Of a stretch of 7,653 nucleotides of DNA, positions 1 through 6,097 are shown in pieces (position 1 is the stretch's first letter; every line of letters begins with the position of its first letter). A program made the position numbers and the translations under genes. The notes below the pieces were generated by a model. That model saw nothing but the letters and a program-made list of their open reading frames with translations, ran no database searches and was not told where the DNA came from. Source of the DNA: Bifidobacterium breve (GTDB lineage Bacteria; Actinomycetota; Actinomycetes; S36-B12); NCBI GenBank assembly GCA_945885645.1, contig CAMCYV010000068.1, forward strand, positions 1 through 7,653, in the 5' to 3' direction.

Positions 1-136
1 GATGCTTGCAGTTATCAATATCGTGTTTGCAATCTTCACCCTGCCTTACGGCTGGTACACGATCCTGGTCAGCTTCATTATTCTGATTCTGGTCAGTGGC
101 GCCAAAGCCACCATGTGGTTCCGCCAAAGCGCATAA
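1..136 (+). CDS. C-terminal fragment of a small membrane protein (possibly DUF7144-like)
   Basis: An open frame runs in from the left edge and stops at TAA 134-136, leaving 44 readable codons. The ATG at 2-4 is probably internal, because the visible part lacks any upstream context. The fragment is very hydrophobic: one membrane segment up to the motif FTLPYGWYTIL, a second segment, then a short basic tail ending WFRQSA. The pattern of an aliphatic helix, an LPY-aromatic turn and a last helix recalls the end of the small four-helix DUF7144 membrane proteins of Actinobacteria, but this rests on a short remembered resemblance. Function is unknown. A hairpin with a short T run follows 25 bp after the stop and probably ends this transcript. 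It converges with the DUF2017 gene. Confidence 0.6.
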   Translation, partial: MLAVINIVFAIFTLPYGWYTILVSFIILILVSGAKATMWFRQSA

Positions 137-160
137 CTTCACATTTTTACTTAACACCCA

Positions 161-206
161 AGCGGTGGCCGATCGGTGCGTATTGCCGATCCGGTCACCG
201 CTTTTC
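161..206 (+). terminator. Rho-independent-like terminator of the left-edge gene
   Basis: The left arm AGCGGTGGCCGATCGG (161-176) pairs with the right arm at 186-202 (CCGATCCGGTCACCGCT) with one bulge and one mismatch, around a 9-nt loop. The right arm runs into TTTT at 202-205, which suits termination of the plus-strand gene ending at 136. On the minus strand no T tract follows, so its use for the opposite operon is doubtful. The right arm overlaps the last codons and the stop of the DUF2017 gene. Confidence 0.55.
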
Positions 207-737
207 GCGAAAGTAACCGATTGAAATGAGAGATTCCTGCATCCAGGTGAGCCAGTTATAGAGCTCAAAAATTTGGTACAGCGGATCGGACTCGGATCGT
301 TCCTGCGTCCAGGTGTCTTGCTCAACCTCAAGCCGGGTTCCCAAAGCCAGACGCAAACTGTTGAGAAAGCCCACCCACTCTTTCCATTGATCCGCGTGCA
401 GGGTGAGTGTCGATTGTCCTTCAAGGTCGGCCAAGACGCTTTTGGCCCGGTTCACATTAGTTTCTCGCAATGAACACTCGGTGAACCTGCGGAACTCCAT
501 CGACGCTTCGGGGTCATCGGGGTAAGCGTCGGGGAAAAGTCTCGTTGAGATCGGATCGGTTGGCTTCTCTGCCTGCGAGTCAATCCCAATGAGCGCCGCC
601 AGTGGGTCTTCATTGGCCACCACCTCACTATTGGGTGCGGTTATGTCGAGCAATTGATGGGCCAAATCACTCAGAATCTTGGCTTCGAATGGCTCAATCA
701 GGATCACGATGTTTTCGCCATCGGGGTTTATCTCCAT
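195..737 (-). CDS. DUF2017 family protein, ClpS-operon companion
   Basis: A 180-residue soluble protein matching the DUF2017 family, which in Actinobacteria is encoded directly downstream of clpS; the M. tuberculosis neighbour of clpS is the same type. Visible family blocks are an acidic, proline-rich stretch at residues 62-83 with RLFPDAYPDDPEAS and EFRR, the block FLNSLRLALGTRL at 124-136, and a C-terminal aromatic block LYNWLTWMQESL at 159-170. No catalytic motif, signal peptide or membrane helix is visible. Some members are labelled transcriptional regulators, but I see no helix-turn-helix that would prove this. The ATG at 735-737 lies 6 bp after the clpS stop, with an AAGG-type ribosome site inside the clpS end, so the two are surely co-transcribed. 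Molecular function is unknown; a role linked to Clp proteolysis is inferred only from gene order. Confidence 0.88.
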   Translation of the reverse strand: MEINPDGENIVILIEPFEAKILSDLAHQLLDITAPNSEVVANEDPLAALIGIDSQAEKPTDPISTRLFPDAYPDDPEASMEFRRFTECSLRETNVNRAKSVLADLEGQSTLTLHADQWKEWVGFLNSLRLALGTRLEVEQDTWTQERSESDPLYQIFELYNWLTWMQESLISIGYFREKR

Positions 738-743
738 GGGCCC

Positions 744-1034
744 TTAATCCTTAGCGAGCGTGGCCCACAGGCCGTAGGTGTGCATTGCCGCAACATCTTT
801 TTCCATAGCCTCCCGGCTACCCGTTGACACTGTCGCCTTGCCTTCTGTGTGGACCAGCAGCATGAGGTAGTCGGCCTTTTCCTTACTGAACTTGAAATAG
901 TCCATAAACACGTACGTTACGTACGTCATCAGGTTAATCGGGTCATCCCAGACTGTTGTTGACCACGGGCGATCAAGTTCACTCTCAAGGTCTAAGTCGG
1001 GAAGGGTATCCAATGGGGTGGCGGTCACAGCCAC
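744..1034 (-). CDS. clpS: ATP-dependent Clp protease adaptor protein ClpS
   Basis: ClpS is a cytosolic adaptor that binds proteins with destabilising N-terminal residues and hands them to the Clp AAA+ unfoldase and ClpP peptidase (N-end rule). The 96-residue product has the usual length: a flexible N-tail of about 26 residues, then the folded core. Core hallmarks are VWDDPINLMTYVTYVF (residues 28-43), with the acidic pair D30-D31 that contacts the substrate N-terminus and the gatekeeper-type M36, and then LMLLVHTEGKA (58-67) with the conserved H62. The block REAMEKDVAAMHTYGLWATL closes the domain in the actinobacterial style. The start is GTG 1032-1034 with only a weak GAGA upstream; the overlapping ATG is out of frame. 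It heads an operon with the DUF2017 gene. Its 5' end faces the PLP-enzyme gene across 39 bp. Confidence 0.95.
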   Translation of the reverse strand: MAVTATPLDTLPDLDLESELDRPWSTTVWDDPINLMTYVTYVFMDYFKFSKEKADYLMLLVHTEGKATVSTGSREAMEKDVAAMHTYGLWATLAKD

Positions 1035-1061
1035 ATTCTCACATGGACCGTGTTTGTCAAC

Positions 1062-1067
1062 TAAGGT
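1062..1067 (+). promoter_or_regulatory. TAAGGT element before the PLP-enzyme start: ribosome site or leaderless -10 box
   Basis: The hexamer TAAGGT lies 6 nt before the ATG at 1074. It contains AAGG, a minimal Shine-Dalgarno core at good distance, and it also fits the actinobacterial -10 pattern TANNNT at the distance expected for a transcript starting on the ATG itself. A -35-like box is poor (CTCACA at 1038-1043). Sequence alone cannot separate the two readings, but either supports this start codon. Confidence 0.35.
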
Positions 1068-1073
1068 TGCAGC

Positions 1074-2801
1074 ATGTTCGTCGAAGACACCGAGTTCACG
1101 GTTCCGTCAGCAGAGCCAGGCTTGCCCGAGCCGGCGATTCTGGCCCGGATTCGTGATTGCGTGATCGGCGATGACCAGTTGATGTGGGGTCCATTTGGGC
1201 CCCGACGCGTTACTTACGCCGATTACACGGCGAGTGGGCGCAGCGTCACCTTCATCGAAGACTTCATTCGTGGTGAAGTACTCCCCCGCTATGCAAATAC
1301 CCACACAGAGTCCAGCGGTACCGGGTTACAAACAACACGCCTACGAGAGGATGCTCGGGCGATAATCAAGGCCGCCGTAAATGGTGATGAAGACACCGCG
1401 ATTATTTTCTGCGGTTCTGGGTCAACGGCAACAATCAATAAAATTATCGGGATTATGAATCTGCGTTTGCCCGCAGACCTTGACGCCAAGTACCACCTTT
1501 CTGACCACATACCCGCAGAGGAACGCCCCGTCGTTTTCATCGGTCCTTTCGAACACCACAGCAATGAACTTCCGTGGCGTGAATCAATCGCCGACGTAGT
1601 CACCATCCGCGAAGATGCCAACGGACAGATTGATACGACCCAACTTGAAGCCGAACTCATTGCCTATCAAAATAGGCCATTACGGATTGCATCATTTAGC
1701 GCCGCCAGCAATGTCACCGGAATCATCACCGATACCCACGCCATAACCCAACTCGTGCATAAGTACGGCGCTTTGGCTTTTTGGGATTACGCCGCTGCCG
1801 CGCCATACGTCGATATCGAGATGAATCCACGTTGTGACTCACACCCCTCGGCTTACAAAGATGCAATCTTTTTATCCCCACACAAATTTATTGGTGGACC
1901 AGGAACCCCCGGCGTATTAATTGTGCGCAAGGAACTGCTGCGCAACACGGTGCCGGAGAGTGTCGGTGGTGGGACTGTCGCTTATGTGAATCAAATGGAG
2001 CACATGTACCTCGAAGATGTTGAGCACCGCGAGGAAGGTGGCACACCAGCGATCATTGAATCAATCCGCGCCGGCCTCGTATTCCAGCTCAAAGAGGCGG
2101 TTGGTGTTGACGTAATTCGCGCACACGAAAATGACCTCGTTCGTCGAGCAATCCAGAGTTGGGCGCCGCACCCCAATATCCAAATCTTGGGAAACCTTGA
2201 TGCAGACCGCCTGAGCATCGTCTCGTTCGTGATCAAGCACCCAGACGGCAAATACCTGCACCACAACTTCGTGGTGGCGGTTCTCAATGACCTCTTTGGT
2301 ATCCAGTCTCGCGGTGGGTGCAGTTGCGCCGGCCCCTACGGGCATCGACTATTGGGAATTGACTTAGATACCTCTCACGAATATGAACGTGAAATCAGCC
2401 AAGGTTGCGAAGGCATTAAGCCTGGTTGGGTGCGAGTCAACTTCAATTACTTCATCTCTGACCCTGTCTTTGAATACATTGTCAAAGCGGTGCGTCTGAT
2501 TGCCGATCATGGTTGGTCTTTGCTTCCCCAATACCGATTTGATGCACTCTCGGGCCGTTGGCATCACCGCGACGGCGCGGTAGAGCCACCGCTTCGATTG
2601 TCAATGTTGGCCTATAACGAATCCGGCGAATTTACCTATCCAATTCACCACGATGTCGCCCCGGAAAGCGCTCTCACCGACTACTTACAGAGTGCCCACA
2701 CACTGCTGCACTCACTACCGGAGCCAGAACTCCTCTCCGGAGTCAGTGGATTCAGCGAAGACTTTGATCAACTGCGTTGGTTTGACCTTCCGGTCACTTA
2801 A
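1074..2801 (+). CDS. Class V aminotransferase-fold PLP enzyme (cysteine desulfurase-like) with C-terminal extension
   Basis: A cytosolic 575-residue PLP enzyme of fold type I, longer than the roughly 400 residues of SufS/IscS. Visible parts are YADYTASGRS (48-57), the cofactor phosphate loop GSGSTATINK (114-123), the ring-stacking EHHSN (160-164), D238 in FWDYAAAAPY for the pyridine nitrogen, the Schiff-base lysine K271 in SPHKF, EEGGTPAI (320-327), and RGGCSCAGP (413-421). The last aligns without gaps to the RxGxxCAxP motif of SufS-type desulfurases, so C418 sits at the persulfide cysteine, with an extra C416. About 100 residues after 475 form an extension I do not recognise. Cysteine desulfurase or cysteine/selenocysteine lyase activity is inferred; many class V members do other chemistry, and no suf or isc genes are nearby. 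The final 8 bp overlap the convergent hydrolase gene. Confidence is high for the fold and low for the substrate. Confidence 0.9.
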   Translation: MFVEDTEFTVPSAEPGLPEPAILARIRDCVIGDDQLMWGPFGPRRVTYADYTASGRSVTFIEDFIRGEVLPRYANTHTESSGTGLQTTRLREDARAIIKAAVNGDEDTAIIFCGSGSTATINKIIGIMNLRLPADLDAKYHLSDHIPAEERPVVFIGPFEHHSNELPWRESIADVVTIREDANGQIDTTQLEAELIAYQNRPLRIASFSAASNVTGIITDTHAITQLVHKYGALAFWDYAAAAPYVDIEMNPRCDSHPSAYKDAIFLSPHKFIGGPGTPGVLIVRKELLRNTVPESVGGGTVAYVNQMEHMYLEDVEHREEGGTPAIIESIRAGLVFQLKEAVGVDVIRAHENDLVRRAIQSWAPHPNIQILGNLDADRLSIVSFVIKHPDGKYLHHNFVVAVLNDLFGIQSRGGCSCAGPYGHRLLGIDLDTSHEYEREISQGCEGIKPGWVRVNFNYFISDPVFEYIVKAVRLIADHGWSLLPQYRFDALSGRWHHRDGAVEPPLRLSMLAYNESGEFTYPIHHDVAPESALTDYLQSAHTLLHSLPEPELLSGVSGFSEDFDQLRWFDLPVT

Positions 2802-4608
2802 TTCGGATCACGAAAGTATCGGAGATCCCAGCACCAATCCCTGACTTTGGTTTCGCTAACACTCGAAAGGTGTACTTGCCTTTAGGCAGGTTCGCCTTTG
2901 CTTTAATGAGGACTCGCCCATTGGCTTTCGTTGTGGTTGCTGAGATCTTTTTCCATTGTGCACCACGTTGCAATTGCAAAACCACTTGTTGCTTGGCAAC
3001 CGCTGGCCTGACCACGGTTGGGACCTTGATGGTGTCACCCCGGCCAATGCTTTTCGCTTTTGATCGCGCGGAGACAGTTGAGGTGACCGTCATGAGGAAT
3101 TCATCAGAGAGCGCCTCTGGAGTAGATGCGGTTGCCCGAACCACAATGCGAAAAATTGCACTGGTCTGAGCAGCGAAGGGGATGACCACCGCGCCGTCAG
3201 GCCCGGTCACACCCGATGCCACGTCGACCCAAACATCCGCATCGGATCTTTGCAAGACAGCGGTCGCGTTAACAATTGGAGCACCGTTGAATGCAGCAGT
3301 TAATGTCACTGCACTTGCTTGATCAAAAACAACAGTTGGTGGTGCAACGACGGTTACCGAAGGAAGAACCGGAGCAAGTGATTGTGCGTAACCGCGGATC
3401 AGCGGCCACTGTGCTGGATTGTCGCCGCCAATTGTCCAATAAGCCGCAGCGTTGATGCCAAATTCACCAACAAGTTGGGTTCTGGCCAGAACACCTTCTG
3501 GCCCCCCAAACCTCAAAATCTTGGGAGCGGTGCAGGTTTGTGCCGCGCCACTGGAATCAGTCCAGTTGAGGACTTTGTTGTATCGGAATGAAAATTCTTT
3601 GCTCGTGTCATCCCAGACAGCCACACCACCCTGTTTGGCGATGAAGGCGGGAATGTCGGCGTCGGTCATGGAGCCTCGGGCAGTCAGGGAGTCATATGCG
3701 GCTTTCTCAGATCCGCCACTTGAACTACTGGGACATACCCCCGACAAGTTATATGACCCATTTGCCTTTCTTTCCGTCCAGAAACGGCCATAGGTGGGGA
3801 CACCGATTTGGATTTTTGCCGGGTCAACGACCGACACCGAGTAGGCAACAATTGCTCTCACCCAGTTATACGGTGCCAGCGGGCCCGACAGTGAATAGTC
3901 GTACGCCATGATCCGGATTCGATCTACGAAGGGTGCTATGCCAATCATGTTGTAGACGTAATACCCGGTCCGAGCACTGCAATTTGAACTCATTGAACAT
4001 GGTGGTGGGATTGTGACAACCAGCTGCTTGCCTTGAGCCTTTAATGCTGTGCCTAGTTCAGTAACGAAAGCTGTCCAGTTTGGCTGGGTTTTGTCCCAGC
4101 TGGCACTTCCATCCGTGAATGCGAAAGTTTCGTAGTCCAAATCGATTCCGTCATAATTATTTGACATGACGATGTTCACGATTTCAGCGACGTGGGCGCT
4201 TCGCCTTGCCGGATCCGCGAGCAGATTCGCCATTGTGTTTTTTCCCGTTGCATCAGTCATGGCAGGGATCACGGGAATTCCAGCGGCCCTGAGCTGTCCT
4301 AGGGCCCAAGCGGAGTTGGCTGCCGCATTGCCGAAATTTGAGTTAAATCCAACTTTTACTCCGTTAGGGCCGCCCTTGGTTGCGGAGTACCAAAATGGTG
4401 AAACGTCAACAAAGAGATCACTGTTGGCAACTGCGTTGTTTATTCCCTGTGGCGCACTTTGACTCGACATCCAGTAAGGAATCCAGCCACTGACAATTCG
4501 ACTGGGTGGAGAATCGGCGAACGCAGATGAAGTGAGGCTCAGGCCTAGCACCGCTGCAAGGGAAAAAACTATGGCGCGCACATAATTGCGTGATCTAGGG
4601 GAAGGCAC
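2794..4608 (-). CDS. Secreted glycoside hydrolase family 18 protein with two C-terminal Ig-like repeats
   Basis: A 604-residue exported enzyme. Residues 1-31 form a Sec signal peptide (basic start, hydrophobic core, AFA cleavage site before D32). Residues from about 37 to 410 are a GH18 barrel: opening strand IVSGWIPYW, catalytic DGIDLDYE (153-160) matching DxxDxDxE with acid/base E160, MAYDYS (234-239), GVPTYGRFW, and the last-strand tryptophan in YWTIGGDN (390-397). The family cleaves N-acetylglucosamine linkages in chitin or peptidoglycan; the opening strand recalls YaaH-type peptidoglycan glucosaminidases, but the substrate is not settled. Residues 416-510 and 512-604 are two related beta-rich domains, the second very lysine-rich. 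The start is GTG 4606-4608 with no clear ribosome site; a candidate promoter 5 nt upstream suggests a leaderless message. GTG at codon 10 is an alternative that keeps the signal peptide. An IclR gene lies 68 bp upstream on the same strand. Confidence 0.92.
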   Translation of the reverse strand: MPSPRSRNYVRAIVFSLAAVLGLSLTSSAFADSPPSRIVSGWIPYWMSSQSAPQGINNAVANSDLFVDVSPFWYSATKGGPNGVKVGFNSNFGNAAANSAWALGQLRAAGIPVIPAMTDATGKNTMANLLADPARRSAHVAEIVNIVMSNNYDGIDLDYETFAFTDGSASWDKTQPNWTAFVTELGTALKAQGKQLVVTIPPPCSMSSNCSARTGYYVYNMIGIAPFVDRIRIMAYDYSLSGPLAPYNWVRAIVAYSVSVVDPAKIQIGVPTYGRFWTERKANGSYNLSGVCPSSSSGGSEKAAYDSLTARGSMTDADIPAFIAKQGGVAVWDDTSKEFSFRYNKVLNWTDSSGAAQTCTAPKILRFGGPEGVLARTQLVGEFGINAAAYWTIGGDNPAQWPLIRGYAQSLAPVLPSVTVVAPPTVVFDQASAVTLTAAFNGAPIVNATAVLQRSDADVWVDVASGVTGPDGAVVIPFAAQTSAIFRIVVRATASTPEALSDEFLMTVTSTVSARSKAKSIGRGDTIKVPTVVRPAVAKQQVVLQLQRGAQWKKISATTTKANGRVLIKAKANLPKGKYTFRVLAKPKSGIGAGISDTFVIRIK

Positions 4609-4613
4609 GTCTT

Positions 4614-4642
4614 ATTGTGCGTTATTGCTCCGCATTGATCAA
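4614..4642 (-). promoter_or_regulatory. Candidate leaderless promoter of the GH18 gene
   Basis: Read on the minus strand, TTGATC (4642-4637, four of six matches to TTGACA), a 17-nt spacer and CACAAT (4619-4614, four of six matches to TATAAT) precede the GTG start by 5 nt. Transcription would then begin at or near the G of GTG, giving a leaderless mRNA, which fits the lack of a Shine-Dalgarno sequence. Both boxes are imperfect, so this is a proposal based on spacing. Confidence 0.4.
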
Positions 4643-4662
4643 ACCGGCGCCCCACCCGGCGT

Positions 4663-4676
4663 GTCTACGGGTAGAC
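4663..4676. promoter_or_regulatory. 14-bp dyad between the IclR and GH18 genes, possible operator
   Basis: GTCTAC-GG-GTAGAC is a perfect 6-bp inverted repeat with a 2-nt centre. It abuts the IclR stop codon (4677-4679) and ends 20 bp upstream of the candidate -35 box of the hydrolase gene. IclR-family dimers usually bind short palindromes of about this length, so an operator is possible. The 2-nt loop and absence of a T tract argue against a terminator. Confidence 0.3.
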
Positions 4677-5318
4677 CTAGGCCAATAATCGAGATATTTC
4701 TTGGGCGGTCCGTGCGATTCGAGCGCCATATTCAGGCTCCGAGAGCTCCCGTGCAGAAATGATGCCCACACTGGCTTCAAGGACGGTTATCCCGGTCAAC
4801 GGGACGGCAAGGCCGTGGGTGCCGCCCTCCAGATTGGCAACCACCCATGGTGGGTCAAGTTGTCGACCTGCGGCAGTGCGGGCAGCCAGAATTGCGCGGC
4901 CACCGGCACTTCCCTCAAGTGGTGACCGGGTTCCGATTCGCATTGAGACATGCGTATCACTTCGATTTGGTTCTGAGACGAGTGCGACTAAACCGTCATT
5001 TGAATCAGCAATCATGAGGTAGGCGGTGCAACCGAGTGCCTCTGCGAGCATGCGTAATGCCGGCCCGGATGCGTCACGCACGAGCGGCTGGATGACGCGG
5101 GCCAGCGCTAGAAGCCCTAGGCCAAGCCGACACTTTCCATCAGGTGATCGTCGCAAGAGTGAATGGGCTTCGAGGGTGACAACTAGTCGATACACGACGG
5201 TTCGGCCAACGTCCAACTTGTGGCTCAGTTCGGTGACGCTCAGACCCTCAGGGTGTTCGGCGAGGATCTCGAGCACGCCTAATCCACGATCAAGCGTCTG
5301 CGAGGTTTCCTTGGTCAC
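4677..5318 (-). CDS. IclR family transcriptional regulator
   Basis: A 213-residue DNA-binding regulator, somewhat shorter than the usual 240-260 residues. Residues 8-70 are the IclR winged helix-turn-helix: LDRGLGVLEILAEHPEGLSV, then TELSHKLDVGRTVVYRLVVTLE with the recognition helix near 39-51, and a wing ending CRLGLGLLALA. Residues 80-213 are the effector domain, with TAYLMIADSNDGLVALVSEP, the typical RSPLEGSAGGRAILAA (131-146) and GLAVPLTG (169-176). Family members sense small metabolites, often organic acids or sugar breakdown products, and act as repressor or activator; the ligand here cannot be read. The start is GTG 5316-5318, chosen because AGGTGG lies 4 nt before it. It is flanked by a strong terminator upstream and the hydrolase gene downstream, so that gene is the natural candidate target, by inference only. 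Confidence 0.9.
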   Translation of the reverse strand: MTKETSQTLDRGLGVLEILAEHPEGLSVTELSHKLDVGRTVVYRLVVTLEAHSLLRRSPDGKCRLGLGLLALARVIQPLVRDASGPALRMLAEALGCTAYLMIADSNDGLVALVSEPNRSDTHVSMRIGTRSPLEGSAGGRAILAARTAAGRQLDPPWVVANLEGGTHGLAVPLTGITVLEASVGIISARELSEPEYGARIARTAQEISRLLA

Positions 5319-5322
5319 GCCA

Positions 5323-5328
5323 CCACCT
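5323..5328 (-). promoter_or_regulatory. Ribosome binding site of the IclR gene
   Basis: AGGTGG on the minus strand lies 4 nt before GTG 5316-5318 and supports this non-ATG start. No convincing -10 box is visible in the 31 nt between the upstream terminator stem and the start. Confidence 0.6.
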
Positions 5329-5339
5329 AACCACTGCCT

Positions 5340-5381
5340 AGGGCAAAATCAAAGTGCCCCTCGATGTTGAGGGGCACTTTG
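5340..5381 (-). terminator. Strong Rho-independent terminator of the HdeD-like gene
   Basis: A perfect 13-bp stem (5350-5362 with 5369-5381, core AAAGTGCCCCTC / GAGGGGCACTTT) encloses a 6-nt loop. On the minus strand the stem is followed by ATTTTG, giving a U-rich tail. It lies 41 bp past the stop of the HdeD-like gene and ends its transcript before the IclR gene. On the plus strand the stem runs into CTTTGTTG, so weak bidirectional action is possible. Confidence 0.85.
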
Positions 5382-5422
5382 TTGTGAAAATGAATTAATT
5401 TAAATCAGGTTGCTACCTTGGA

Positions 5423-5995
5423 TCAGACGAGCTTCTTGAGCTTGCTGCGCAGCATGAATGCAGCAATGATTTCGTAGATACCAATGATGATCAGCCAAAT
5501 ACCAACGACCAGTGCGAGCGTCAAAAGCGAAATCGCTGGCTGGGTCAAAATTACAACTCCACCAATCAGCATGATCAGCCCAAAGAAAATATTCCATCCG
5601 CGGCCTTCTTTGGAATCAAATCCCATGAAAAGGCTCGCGAATCCGCGGAACAGGAATGCAATACCGATAAAGATTGCCAACAATTCAGCGGCATTGATCG
5701 CACTACGAATTGCAAAAATACCCAAGATAATCGAAAGTACACCTGTGATCAAAAGGAGAACACGTGTGCCGCCGGTGAGTCCGTGGGCAAAGGAACGGAT
5801 GATTTCAAAAATACCCGAGATGATCAAGTAAATTGCAAACAAGATTGCAACAACAATGATTGTCTTTCCTGGCCACACCAGCGCCATGATTCCGACGGCG
5901 AGGGAAATAATTCCACCAAGGAGAAGCACTCCCCAGCTGCGACCGAGGGCGACCAACATGTTTTCGTCGGCTTCCATTTCAACTTGGGATGTCAT
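5423..5995 (-). CDS. HdeD/DUF308 family six-helix membrane protein
   Basis: A 190-residue inner-membrane protein with a short acidic N-terminus, six hydrophobic helices (about 21-41, 45-66, 78-97, 101-125, 134-151, 154-181) and a basic tail RSKLKKLV. It consists of three tandem DUF308 units of 46 residues (24-69, 81-126, 135-180), each a helix pair with GxxxxxxG in the first helix and an isoleucine- and glycine-rich second helix. This is the architecture of HdeD, an acid-resistance membrane protein of E. coli, but most actinobacterial members are uncharacterised and no hde partner genes are present, so the acid-stress role is not assigned. The ATG at 5993-5995 is fixed by GGAGGT 5 nt upstream; the ATG at codon 7 lacks one. 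The gene appears monocistronic, with its own terminator downstream and 102 bp before it. Confidence 0.88.
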   Translation of the reverse strand: MTSQVEMEADENMLVALGRSWGVLLLGGIISLAVGIMALVWPGKTIIVVAILFAIYLIISGIFEIIRSFAHGLTGGTRVLLLITGVLSIILGIFAIRSAINAAELLAIFIGIAFLFRGFASLFMGFDSKEGRGWNIFFGLIMLIGGVVILTQPAISLLTLALVVGIWLIIIGIYEIIAAFMLRSKLKKLV

Positions 5996-6000
5996 TTATT

Positions 6001-6006
6001 ACCTCC
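6001..6006 (-). promoter_or_regulatory. Consensus ribosome binding site of the HdeD-like gene
   Basis: GGAGGT on the minus strand, 5 nt from ATG 5993-5995, is the strongest Shine-Dalgarno site in the window and selects this start. Several AT-rich hexamers lie upstream at 6030-6060 (for example TATAGC and TAACGT), but none pairs with a good -35 box. Confidence 0.8.
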
Positions 6007-6097
6007 ATATTCGTGCCTCAATTAGGCCTTGTGCAAACGGCTATACGTTATTCCTAAAATCCCGAAATTAGAGCGTGCCATGCCGCAATTGCCCTAA

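Noticed and set aside
1032..1060. Perfect TTGACA (minus strand, 1060-1055) as the -35 box of a clpS promoter
   Set aside because: At 16-18 nt spacing the -10 position reads GAATGT, AATGTG or ATGTGG, none convincing, and transcription would start inside the gene. Kept only as part of the divergent-region observation.
1289..1660. A 123-codon open frame on the minus strand inside the PLP-enzyme gene
   Set aside because: The plus-strand frame carries conserved PLP motifs throughout; the antisense product is Ser/Arg-rich shadow sequence.
4641..4662. GC-rich CCGG repeats between the IclR and GH18 genes as a terminator
   Set aside because: CCGGCG occurs twice as a direct repeat, so only a 4-bp stem forms; the TTT that follows on the minus strand is too short to support a terminator.
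4759..5370. Two plus-strand frames (4759-5022 and 5026-5370) opposite the IclR gene
   Set aside because: The products are Arg/Ser/Pro-rich antisense translations with no recognisable domain, and the second runs through the terminator.
5484..5831. A 115-codon open frame on the plus strand opposite the HdeD-like gene
   Set aside because: It is the antisense shadow of a clear membrane-protein gene, has low-complexity composition and matches no family.
6015..6027. Small inverted repeat GCCT-CAATT-AGGC upstream of the HdeD-like gene
   Set aside because: A 4-bp arm is expected by chance, and no regulator or riboswitch structure supports it.
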